Below are positions 1-10,589 of a stretch of DNA of 30,308 nucleotides, one piece after another. The notes under the pieces were generated by a model. The model did no database searches. It had not been told where the DNA came from and saw only the letters and a program-made list of their open reading frames with translations. Numbering within the stretch: the first letter of the stretch is position 1; each line of letters starts with the position of its first letter. The stretch covers positions 1 to 30,308 of the forward strand of contig CAXKVV010001365.1 of assembly GCA_964058805.1 (NCBI GenBank), written 5' to 3'. A program made the position numbers and the translations under genes. This DNA is from Schoenoplectus triqueter (lineage: Eukaryota > Streptophyta > Magnoliopsida > Poales > Cyperaceae).

Positions 1-459
1 AATCCTTGGTCATTCCAAGTTAGACTTCTGGCGTTAAACCATAACAGTAGTTATCAGCTAGAGCCTAGAGGCTAGTAGCACAGAAGAATCACACATTGGC
101 TCAAGTAGTCATGGAAAATTACTGAGCATATGAACAGAGATGCGATGTATATTCAAATAATCACATAAAGTCTACAAAAGAATTCATTACTTTGATGCAG
201 TTTGACAAGCTCAACAAAAATTTACTGTTCACATATTGCTTCTAGAAAACTAAAGCAAATAAGAGAAATTGAAAAAAAGAGAATAAATTACATCACAAGG
301 ATTTGGGGGGCAGTAGTCACCCAAAGACCCATAAATTGCATCGAGATCATCCTATTTCTGGAATCCAATTGGTGTTAAAGAGCTCTTCTTTGTTTGACAA
401 TTTACAAAAATGAGCAGGAAAAAGAAAAAAAAAAATCAGAAGTGTTCTCTTTTGGAGTC
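1..459. other. 3' UTR and downstream flank of the GT14-like gene
   Basis: On the minus strand this follows the TGA at 462-460. It is AT-rich with no coding signal on either strand. A canonical AATAAA on the minus strand was not seen, which is common in plants, so the 3' end of the transcript cannot be placed. Confidence 0.5.
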
Positions 460-3400
460 TCATACTGCTGTATAATTGGAAAAGATATTAAGCATATTGT
501 CCAGGGCCTCAGGATAAAACTTGCGAGCAAATAAGTAGCATGGTCTCTTCAATCCATTCCATAAGCAAGGGCTCCACGTTATAACTTTCTGTCACCAGAA
601 AATTAATTAGTTCACTAAACAAAAGGAACAATAAGTACATTTATACAATATATGATTTGTCATGCAAGGTGCACATGACTTTGATACTTCAACAAGAGAA
701 TTTATTTGACAATGGTAATTTCCATTATCATCCAAGATATTTGCTGAATCTTGGATTCGCAGATATTTTGCATTGCCCTTTTTATCATTTCCATTGTCCT
801 ACTATAATATGCGCACCAGTTGTTATTACTGCCTTATTAGTGCAAACTTAATTGGGCTATGGAGGATGTGTTGAAAGTCTGACAAGAAAAAAAGAGAGAA
901 ATGAAGATGCACAAAAGTACTTCTAAAATCATATAAAGAAACAAGAAGAATCAAAGTTGGCACCTTCTCATCACTTGTTACATGAAAACTCTCATCAATG
1001 GACTGCAAAAAAAGGTCAGATGTTAAGCATCACAAGATTTTGATACCAAAAAGAAGTCATATTTGATGTTAGTAGTCAGTTGCTGAAGTGGTCCTGGAGC
1101 AGTAGATATTGATACCATATTATGCTGGTGGCTGAGAAATTTTTATCATTTATCTTTTAATATCCTACTAGAGTAGTAGTACCATCAAACTAAAACAGTA
1201 CACCACTTAGCTGATATCCTGGTACCAGACTGAAGAACAAACGGTACACAAGTTTTATTCCAGCTGGAAAAGTGGAATCAGTACCAAGATGGTATAAATC
1301 GTCCATATTTTATGACACACTTTTCAGAAAGGCAATGTAACTTACAGTAATATTCTTTAGGAGCTCATAAGTAACATCTTGAGCCCTGTATGACTTAGGA
1401 TGCCACTTCCCTTCTGACCAGTCAACATGTGTCACAGACCAGTTAGCTATCCCATGTGGATCAGCCATCTGTCAAGACGTAAAAGATTATTTCTCAAAAT
1501 AGTATTGCAACTGCAATAAAAGGTAGAACTTCTGCTCTCTTCTTGCAAACGATCCCATATTCAACTTATTTGCAAAAACACCCAAATCAAACATTTTTGG
1601 TGAGCTATTCTAGCAAGCAAGAAAAGTTGACTCTCAACAGAATGAACACGATTTTTGCTAAAAATATAAAAATATTGGAGATGGAAGCCCTTTTCTTTAA
1701 CCTTACAAAATAGGACAAAAGAATGAGTTGAAAAATATTCAGGGACTAACATAAAATAAGGTTGGCAGGTAATGCTCATCAGCAATGCAGTTGCGTCCGT
1801 CCCCCGGCTGAAATGAGAAACAAATAAAAACAGACAGACATACAATGTTAAGAAGGAAACTTATCCGAACTTCTGTAAAGCCAGAAAACATCCATTAACT
1901 GCTGCAAACAATAAATATCAAAAAGTGAACAAAAAAGGATTTCTATTTGTCTATGCACATAAAACAGTAAAACTGTGCCCTATGATATGTCCAACATTCA
2001 CATATGGATGAGATGCCTGCCGTCAGCAGATTTAAACATATTTTGTGGGGACAAGGATGAGCGCTGTTTGCTTGAAATGTAGCATTACCTTGCAATAAAG
2101 CTTAAATTTGGTGTAATAAAGGCTATCAGCAAGGATCAAAAGAGCATGCCTTCTCTTGATGGCAAACCACTGCAACAAGTATGTGGAAAGAAAAATAAAT
2201 ACTTATGAAAGTCATTTGCTTTACAAAGTATCAATGCCACTCTGTAAATTTAATAGAGTAATAATATAATAATTATCCAACCTGTGCCCCTTTCCTAAAT
2301 TGGGACTCTTCAACCTCCGGAAGGAAATCATTAGAGTATCTGCCATTTCCATGTGGGCCTGGATCTAGGAAACTAGAGAAAAATATGACAATTCAATTAA
2401 AACAATGAAAAAACAACTATAAAAGCTCAAACATTTTAACCTGACCCTCTATGTAGAAGACATTTAATGATTGAATATGCCAAAAAGCACCAACACCAAA
2501 TTGAAATGTATTAGTATATTCTACAATTATCAAGGAATGTGACTGACAAAAAATGCTTAATTCTTACCAGTCAACATAGCTGACATTAGACCCCATCAGA
2601 TAATTATATACATAATCAAAATTGTGCAAGGGGACACAGCTGCCAAGGAAAATAACAGAACTTTAGTATACTAATTAAAATGATGTTGGAAAAGAACAAA
2701 AGAAAGCATTTTTAGGATTATAGTAAAACCTGTCAGAAAGCAACACAAAAAACTGGTTATCGGGGTCTTCAAGTGCATTTGCTAAGAGTCTCTTCTCTGC
2801 ATCGACCATAGAAATTTTTCCCCATACCACCTATTTTAGAAAGAAATGTAAAAATTGTTCTCATAAAAGCAAGTCCTTAGATAACTTCTTGTTAACTTCC
2901 TACCATGTAACAAGTAGTTCACAGTTCACACACCCATACATGTCAGAACCGAATTTGTACAGCACAATACAGAATCAGTTTCTCATTTGTTTTCGATCAT
3001 GTTTTTGGTCAAAACATCATTTGCCACAAATCCCGTAAAAGCATCTTATGGTGATAGCAAGGTTGAATGCAATGACTTCTCAGGTTCAGATGTATATATT
3101 AAGAGAATCCAGCCAGTCAAAGATGACTTAGTGTCCCTAGAGTGTTAGTAACTTAACTTAATATTGACTTGGTTCCTTTTGACAAACTAGTGTATGATAA
3201 TTTATAATATATAATTAATATCACACATCTTGCCACTTAAATAACATAACCACAGTCCCTGAAAAGTCACCAGAACCATTTTTATTTCCTCAAGGACTAA
3301 GAGAAAAGTACCTTGTCACTGCGAATGTCTCGGCCAATAAACAAAGGACTAACATGCACAGGTTTCTCTCTTGAAGCATGTACATAGATGTTGAATCTCC

Positions 3401-4342
3401 CCTCATGGCCCTACAAATTGATAGTTAGCATTTTCAGGTTTTGAGAATATTTTTATGAGTACTATAAGCACAAAAGAACTAGCACATCAAATTGAAAACA
3501 ACCAATAGCCAATATCTGTCGTATATTAACAGCACTATCTGCCAATTGTCACCGGTAAGTGCCATACTGATCTAGTACATTAAAATCACATTCTAAACTG
3601 ACCATCCATCCTGGTATCAAAGATCTTATGATAGAGAAACCCACTTTTTTCTCCTTTATTTCTCGAACTGCATTGCACTTCCCCAAACATACCTAGAAAA
3701 TAGCATGTAACAGACTTTGCTAATAACTAATAAACTACCTGTCTAACATAATTCGTTGTATCAGTAACTAGTCAGACTTTCTGTTTTTCTATTCTACCAA
3801 CGCCATATAACAACATATGTTAGTACAAGCATATAGGACAACAAATAGAACCACAGAATACTAATATAACTAAATTTGAGGCACCACCACTTAATCCTAA
3901 TGCTCTTAAGAGATTATTTCTTGAGAAAAGAAATAAAAAGACTAACCAAGAAAAACTTCTCCCACAGCTTCTCAAATGGGAGAGAACCAGGGCTGAGAAA
4001 CATGAAAGCAATCTTGGCAGTTCTTGGCTGGGGCATGGGCATTGTAAGCAGGTCTCGGATGACAACACTGGCTGCCAATTCCTCATCAGTCTTCTCTCTG
4101 GTGGGCCGTGCTGGCAACCAGTCCTTGAATGGTGTGCATACACTTGAGGCGAAGAAGTAGCATGCTGAGTAGTGCCGTGGAGGGTACACGTAGGCTCCAA
4201 TCAAAAAGAAGCACACCAGTGCCAGAAGGACCATAATCCATGTTGGCCGCTTGGTTTGGAAGCTGCGGTGCGGCCGAGTCCCGTTAGCAAGCATTAGAGC
4301 TACATCTTTTGGTGCACGCTGCCAGACCTGAGAAACCTTCAT
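460..4342 (-). CDS. Core-2/I-branching beta-1,6-N-acetylglucosaminyltransferase family protein (GT14-like), 10 coding exons
   Basis: Spliced minus-strand gene. Coding exons in transcript order: 4342-3947, 3410-3312, 2830-2730, 2639-2568, 2372-2282, 2169-2089, 1807-1751, 1468-1346, 1002-964, 588-460. All nine introns are GT-AG, phases match, and the exons total 1188 nt (395 residues plus TGA). Residues 34-53 form one hydrophobic anchor after a basic N-terminus (KRPTW), so a type II Golgi membrane protein is expected. The Branch-type domain runs from about residue 110 (KIAFMFLSPGSLPFEKLWEK), through LLSDSCVPLHNFDYVYNYL (residues 195-213), CFLDPGPHGNGRYSNDF, the C-I-A-D-E-H-Y-L-P motif, GIANWSVTHVDWSEGKWHP and the C-terminal SPCLWNGLKRPCYLFARKF. 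Length and motifs match the plant DUF266 family. It would transfer a sugar in the secretory pathway, but donor and acceptor cannot be read. The stretch PGDGRNC seems one residue shorter than I remember for relatives. ATG 4342 precedes the anchor and conserved MKVSQVWQRAPKD-type start. Confidence 0.93.
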
Positions 4343-5690
4343 GGCTATTTGTATTTCAGGTGACGCGTGGATGTCTGTATTTCAACTGATTGATTGATTT
4401 AGGCTGTTAGTCCCACCTATTCTCCGTTTCCTTTTTCTTTCTTCTTCTTTTTTTTTCTTTTTTGTTGGCTTAGAGTATTCGCACTTCCATTGGGACCCCC
4501 AACAACAAGAAGTGATCAATAAAGAAGCTCTGTAAAGATGAATTGAAAAACATTCCATCAGTTGATAGATATAAATGCATTAGGCAATGTCGCTCCCTGA
4601 TTAAAAAAAAATGATATGATGTGGACGAAGGATTTGTTCTTTCAACTTGACTTACAGCCCTCGAATCAAGAAAAATAAAGACTAAATATAAACAGGAAAT
4701 AAAGAAAAAAAAGCTAATCATCTTCATGACTCTTCTCCCGATTCAATTGATCAGGCAATTCAAAGTCAACCCAAAAATCTATGAAATCCTTTTTTGAACA
4801 TAAATTAGTTGTTATCTTTTTTACCAGAACAAAGTAAGGTACTAACCTAATTGTGGGAACTATATGAATTAAGCAACCAAATCAATTCTAAAGCTAAAGA
4901 GAATCTAGTAGTCAGGATAAGAAACATAACTATCAGGAAAAACTTTAATATGTAGATTTCTTATACCAATTAATCAAATAAGAGGAAAGAAGAGTGAAAA
5001 ACAACGAGAAAATGCAAATTTGTGCAAAAAAAAAAACTTTTTATTAGGATTAGTTTACTAATAAATAATAAAGAACCCATAACATATTCAATTTACTTAC
5101 GGTCAAAGTTTTCAACAATTGGAACATAGTTTTCAACAATTGCAGTCCTAGCAAACAATGAGAATTTTTTTTCCATATCGAAATATATTTGCTTAAAACC
5201 AGAATCTTGGATAAAATTTCGTTACCTTCAATTGAAGAGCTCGCAATAGTTCTAATCTCTCTCCTCTATTTATATTACATGCTCCTTGAGAAAACTAAAA
5301 CCGCAAAGAATCAGCTAAAATCAAGGGTAATCGAAATTTGATGTCCCCTCGCTGAAAAAGCCAAAAGTATGAAAAACAAGTAAATCTTTAGATAAAAAGC
5401 TGAGACCAAGCAATGTCTATCAAGGAAAAACAAAGAAAATGTTTTGTAATTTTGTTCAAGATCAAATCAAATCGATAAAACAACAGAATGCCAACTGCTA
5501 GCGAATTACCTCGTATTCCTGAGCTGGCAATAGATCCGAGAGGCGCGACAATGTAGAAAGAGGGAAAGAGGGAGAAGATCTAGAAGACCCTCTCTTGGAC
5601 GATGATTAGTACGCCAAATAGCGAAGGCGCTATTCAGTATTTGTACCTCTCCCTCTTTCTCTCTCTCTGTGAGAAGAAGAAGAGGTGGAT
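4343..5690 (-). other. Predicted 5' leader of the GT14-like gene, with leader introns
   Basis: No long open frame links this stretch to the coding start. On the minus strand a good donor (CGAG|GTAATT) ends a likely first leader exon at 5510. A possible second noncoding exon lies at 5351-5226, between TTTTTCAG and AAG|GTAACG. Possible acceptors just before the start codon lie near 4366 (AAATACAG) and 4346 (AAATAG). The first exon carries a CT/GA-rich tract (5645-5685), common in plant leaders. The likely leader intron contains a tandem copy of agttttcaacaattg at 5106-5120 and 5128-5142. Exon boundaries here are inferred from splice signals only. Confidence 0.5.
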
Positions 5691-5841
5691 TTAAAGTTTA
5701 AACGGGTTAATTGAAAACTAATAAGGAGCTCAGCTGCAAAATATTAATATTTTATTGGCAACTACAGGTTTTCCTTTTGTGCGCATAAATCGGGAGGAAG
5801 AACGAATTATTTATAGTGTTAATTAATCTCACTGTCTGGAA
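5690..5841 (-). promoter_or_regulatory. Probable proximal promoter of the GT14-like gene
   Basis: This is the only unique sequence between the GA-rich leader and the hAT-like element. On the minus strand it has a CCAAT-like box (TGCCAATAAAA, about 5763-5753) followed by AT-rich sequence (AATATTAATATTTT) and a TTTAAACTTTAAAT stretch near 5692-5706 that could serve as a TATA-like element. The transcription start is not determinable from sequence alone. Confidence 0.4.
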
Positions 5842-6459
5842 TAGGGGTGTAGGGGTGTAAATGATATTTTTTTATTCATTTATCTGATTCGTATCGTATT
5901 CAATAAGATGGGTATGAATAAATTTTTTCGTTAACTTATTTGATATAGATAAGGATAAATTTTTTATTTCATTAAGTAAATGAGTAAAGATCATTTCGTA
6001 CCCGTTTGCCCCTATAGGTAAATTATTAAGAAAATAATTTATATTATTTCTAATATAATTATCTCGTGTAATAATTTTTTTTATTTTGGTAAATAAAATA
6101 AAAAAATAGAGAATTGGGAAGAATATTCCGAAGTTGTGCGCTAATGGCTAGTAGTTTCAAACTCGGTCCAAACCATTAGCGCATAACTTTGAGGTATTCT
6201 TACCAATTCTTTATTTTTTATTTTATTTATCAAAATAAAAAATATGTATGTTAGTTGCCAATAAACTAAGTAATATATTAATATTATTTGTTAGCATTCG
6301 TTACCGTTTCGTTAACCGTTTATTTTAATAAGTAAGAGTAAGGTATGAGTAAGTTTAATTTTAATAAGTAAAAATAGAATATGAATAAGAATTACTTAAA
6401 ATGAGTATGATAATGAAAATATTTTCATCCGATTTATATTGTATCCATTGACACCTCTA
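5842..6459. mobile_element. Non-autonomous hAT-like element, 618 bp
   Basis: The ends are inverted: left taggggtgtaaatgat (5850-5865, preceded by an extra aggggtgt copy starting at 5843) and right, read from the other strand, tagaggtgtcaatggat. An 8-bp duplication flanks it, gtctggaa at 5834-5841 and gtctagaa at 6460-6467 (one mismatch). Eight-bp target duplications and GGGTGTCAA-type ends are typical of the hAT superfamily. There is no transposase, so it depends on a helper. The interior holds a strong foldback (6075-6242). Confidence 0.75.
6075..6242. repeat. Long imperfect foldback (hairpin) inside the hAT-like element
   Basis: The left arm (about 6075-6147) includes ttattttggtaaataaaat and tgtgcgctaatgg. 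The right arm (about 6171-6242) includes accattagcgcata and atttatcaaaataaaa. They pair over about 70 bp with a few mismatches around a loop of about 23 nt (near ctagtagtttcaaactcgg). Confidence 0.8.
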
Positions 6460-6467
6460 GTCTAGAA

Positions 6468-8320
6468 CGAAGAAGAGTGGGAGATTCAATTATGCAATTG
6501 TAACCCAGATGGAGCTACTACTAATTCAGTCAAAAATGAGGGGTCAATTAGAAAAAGGCATTTCCAATAGCAAACTATTGGCTTTCTTTCCTTTTATGCG
6601 CGCCTTGCCTTTGGTTCCATAATCCATTCCATGGACGCCTCGCCTCCGTGCTCCGTCACAGGAGAATTCGCTTGTTGCACCTGGAGCAAACCGTATATGA
6701 AAGTCTTCCCAATGGATTACGGGACCCATATAATCGTTTACTCGGTGCAGAAGACGAAATGATGTTTGGAGGTGAGCCCATAGATGCATAGACAAACATA
6801 AAAATGACAGCGTAAGAAAATGATAAAATTGAGAAAATGACTCATGACGCCAATATAAGTGCCGCCTGAATAGTAACCAATTTTTTTTTTCAATTTCTTT
6901 ATTTAAATTACCTGTTGTTAATAAGTTATGTACTTCTAAATGTTTGTCTTCTATTTACTTCTGAAGATACTTTGGCCTTTTCTCAATTATGTATGAACTT
7001 TCTGGTAGAAGATTCATGATAATTACAAAAAAAAGGTTATTTCAAAATATATGAAAATAGATTGCCTCTGCAATTTGTAATAATTTTGTTTGATGATCTT
7101 TAAAAAAGTCAGAAGTTTTTTATTTCATGTTTATGTAATATTATTAATGATAAAAATCAACCTAAGGTTTAATGTTTATTAACTAATATTGTAAATTTAT
7201 TTGTACGATGTTGATGGATCAACAAAAAAGAATATGGTCAATACATTTCAAATCAAGTAAAAAAATATAAATTCAATTTTGTATGTATTTACTAGACTTA
7301 TGATTATTTTTTAAATAAAAATTGGGCAACTTTAGTGTCATCAAATAATACATATATTTTCTTATTTCTGAAAAATGATTTTTTTATATCATTAATGGAT
7401 TTTAGAAAAGAATAAAAGATGTCATAGTAAATATTATAGGAGCTGGAAAATCTACCTAATTAATCATAAATAATTTATATGACAATTAGACCTCATTTCT
7501 AATGCTCAAATTATACTTCATATATTAAATTATTATAATTGTCAAGTCCATTATAAAAAGATAGCAATTAATCAACTTAATAGAGAATATCATTCAAATG
7601 AACTTTGAAAATGCATGACAATTTTTATTATATTGAATTTGATAAAATTTATTCGCATTAAAAATATTATATTTGATTTTAAAACTTTTTCCCAAAAATC
7701 GATCAAGTATAAACTAGTGAATCTGGTTGGTACAAACTGGAGAAGCAAAGTAATTTAATTTTATATCTTTGTTGTTGCTGCTCCATGTGTAGCCAACAAT
7801 TTCTTTCCAGTTGTGCTTCGCTTTCCTCTCGTCAGAGAGAGGGCAAAAAAATATTGTTTCCTATCTACCTCTTTATGGCGTATTCGCGTTAAATTCCTAT
7901 TGGCTCAGAAACGATAAAGGCCCATAAGTCCATAACGAATGAGGAATTATGTTCTAGTTTGGCACCGCAGTTTTCCCATGACCATAATAAAGTCATGTAA
8001 TTAATTAGTCTCCCAGGCTGTGCGCTAAGTTTCTTTTGCCAAAGGAATAATTTTGAAAAGTGGTAATTTTGGAAGAGTAATAAAATGATGTTAATTTGAA
8101 AATATGGTATTTTTAATTATTTAAAGAACGAAAATATTAGTTGATGATTGTTAATAAAAATAATAAAAATATAGATAATTATGATTCTGAATTACTGATA
8201 ATGATGATAATGATAATAATAAAAAAATAATAAAATAAATATATCCGATTTAATTCAGACGTTGTATCTAATTTAATTGCCGTAAATAATTTATAAATAA
8301 ATATTTTTATTCGAAAAAGA
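6468..8320. other. Intergenic, no supported gene
   Basis: A somewhat GC-richer patch at 6540-6800 contains an 83-codon minus-strand open frame (6795-6544) whose product I do not recognise and which has no other coding support. The remainder is very AT-rich, with simple ATA/ATG-type stretches near 8160-8250. No terminal repeats, splice-consistent exons or RNA genes were seen. Confidence 0.5.
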
Positions 8321-8339
8321 TTTATGGGATGTAGTAATT

Positions 8340-8585
8340 GTTCGCCACATTTTTTTTAAAATAGAAAAAGTTTAAAATATTTCGCATATAGTTACATGAT
8401 TAGGCAATTTTTTCGACGGATAGCATGGCCCGAATTTTTTCTCGGATCATATATGGTGGCCTGAAAAAAAAAATCGGACTATATATTTTTTATTTTTTTA
8501 TTTAGACCCGTTTCTGATTTTAAATTCGGACCATCAATGTTGGTCCGAATTTTTATCTGGAGGCATGGTATTTTTCCAAATTTAT
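8340..8585. repeat. Left terminal inverted repeat of the MULE
   Basis: Pairs with 10340-10545 read from the opposite strand. The outer limit is uncertain and similarity fades outside about 8340. Confidence 0.75.
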
Positions 8586-8942
8586 TAATTATAAGTTATA
8601 GGGTAATTAAAAAATATATTTGTGATATACTAATTGTATTTATAAGTATTTATACGAAAGAATTAATTAAAACTAAATATGAAAAATTCATACAAACATT
8701 AAAGATTAAACATGAAAAAGTTCATACAAACATTAACATTGAACAAAGTCTACTAATTAAATACTTAATCATAATTAATAAATTATCTCCTTCTTGATCA
8801 TCCTCTTCCACGACTCAGAAATCTACTAATTCTACCTTTCATTTCATCCATTACCATTGGAATTCTTATTTTTCTTCTCATACCCTTATTGATTTTTGTC
8901 AATTCTAGTCAAATAGTTGCACCGTGAAATATTTGTCGGTCT

Positions 8943-10195
8943 CATGGGTTTTCATAACTATTAAAGACATCAGACCAAGTGTTGATGAATGATTTCAACG
9001 TATAATACAGATTAATGTACTCATTTGGATTAAGCCTTTTGAATGAACACACAGTAAATACATGATCGCAAGGATGACCAGTAGCTGTGAATTATGGCAC
9101 TGACATCTGACTTGCCCTTCTTCGAATATATGGACCTCATATTTAATCTCACCCCTGAGTCCCTACAATAAGAACAGTTGTGTAAGAAATTGTAAATTAA
9201 AATAGTGATTAAAGTATTTAATAAAATAAATAATTTATTTTCTCAAAAACACCATTTCTATTGTACATGTCATAATTATTGACACCCCAAATTAGTGGTA
9301 TCACATCATATGCCCCCCTATTTTCATTTTCGCGATACTTTATCAGTTTTGCTGTTTTCTCAATATATTCTTAACCTTGATCTTGTCATTCTACTTCAAT
9401 TCCTCTCCTCTTTACCAACCATTCAACACATTTATAAAATATTTTCTCCATCATAGCACAAACTGAAAGTTATCGAGCACTTCTGAAGACATTTATTTAG
9501 TGACTCTAAGCCATAGTCGTCATTACGCTCCTAAGACTGTCATCCAGACATTGTGCACATCTTTCTTTATGTAATTCTATTTCAGTGATTTCTATTTCTG
9601 GTACTATTAGTTCAGATGCTGGTATAAAAATCGGGTTCTAATTTCTAGTTATGGTATTTCTAGTACTTTTACTTATCTCATTCCTACTCATGAGTACTTG
9701 TTTAATCATTCCTGCCTTGATTATATATACATGATCCTCCGGTTTTCCATTCTTGAGTGTTTTCCAATAGTTCGACGTGTCTCTAGTGTTTCATATCTCT
9801 GACAACCTTCTTGAAAAAAACTTTAAATCTTTTATTTGAACAATGTTTGTACATATTTTGTGCAATAAGTTGTGAATAAAATCTATGAACGACTTCTCCC
9901 GCTTCAAATCATCCAAAGTTTGGTTGCTATAACTCATTTCTGATTCCTAAGTATTGGTATGAAATAAATGTTATTTTTCCTAATCCAACCACTTAGTTCT
10001 CAACCAATTCATAAACCATCCCCAATTGGTATGAACCTGTCTAGGAAGCAAACCGAGATTGGTATGAACCTGCTTCCTTAAATCTTGAAAACTAATGGTC
10101 AGAGACAGATATTGTACAAGACACCTGTAATTGACACCTGTTGGTGTGTTCAGAATCTCACCTCCATAATAAATATTGATTAGTAGAACATTCAT
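8943..10195 (-). pseudogene. Decayed MULE transposase (MURA/FAR1-like) with SWIM zinc finger
   Basis: An N-terminal remnant is open at 10195-9980 (MNVLLINIYYGGEI, then GVNYRCLVQYLSLTISFQDL), resembling the N-terminal region of plant MULE transposases. The middle (about 9960-9340) is full of stops and too short for a complete catalytic domain. Near 9330-9260 a frame reads IPLIWGVNNYDMYNRNGVF. The C-terminal SWIM motif follows: C-Q-C-H at 9106-9095 in one frame and H-P-C-D-H at 9076-9062 in the next, so a frameshift lies between. It continues as FKRLNPNEYINLYYTLKSF and ends with TGA at 8945-8943. The CxC...CxH pattern is the SWIM signature of MULE and FAR1-type transposases, which cut and join DNA at the element ends. 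The protein cannot be functional as it stands. Confidence 0.8.
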
Positions 10196-10339
10196 AGTTT
10201 TGATTACAAAAAACCTAAAATTAATTGCTGCTGTGAGTGAGAGAAAAAATAAAAAATAGTGCTTAGAGGAGGAGGAAGAGGAGAATGTGAGATTTTTATT
10301 GGCCGAAAAACTCTAATTTTACTGGCCTAAACTTTTAAT

Positions 10340-10545
10340 TTGCATCAAAAAAATTGAGAAAATACCATGTCTCGAGATAAATATTCAGACCATAGGTCTG
10401 GATAACAAAAATAAAAAAAATACATGGTCCGAATTTTTTTCAGGACCATCATATATGGTCCGGAAAAAAACTCGGGTCATGCTATCCCATTGAAAAAAAC
10501 TGTCCAATTATGCGATTATATGCGAAATATTTTTAAGTTTTTCTA
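10340..10545. repeat. Right terminal inverted repeat of the MULE
   Basis: Inverted counterpart of 8340-8585, including tcatatatggtccgga and gggtcatgctatcc. AT-rich weaker similarity continues a little outside. Confidence 0.75.
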
Positions 10546-10589
10546 TTTCTAAGAAAAAATATTTTCACCATATTGATTATCCTATATAT

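Larger units (their letters stand above)
8325..10585 (-). mobile_element. Mutator-like element (MULE) with long terminal inverted repeats
   Basis: The left terminal repeat (about 8340-8585) and the right one (about 10340-10545) are inverted copies over roughly 200 bp. Shared stretches include aatatttcgcatata, gatagcatg-cccga, tcatatatgg and ggcatggtattttt / gacatggtatttt. Long terminal repeats around a minus-strand transposase with a SWIM zinc finger identify a MULE. The outermost bases and the expected 9-bp target duplication could not be fixed, so the limits are approximate. Total size is about 2.2 kb, shorter than an intact autonomous MULE. Confidence 0.8.

Noticed and set aside
3820..4200. 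Open frames overlapping the first coding exon (3820-4200 minus in another frame, 3876-4160 plus)
   Set aside because: They are shadows of exon 1, whose frame carries the family motifs and a correct splice donor.
6544..6795. 83-codon minus-strand open frame in a GC-richer patch
   Set aside because: Product not recognised, no neighbouring exon, promoter or conserved motif; kept only as a note in the intergenic entry.
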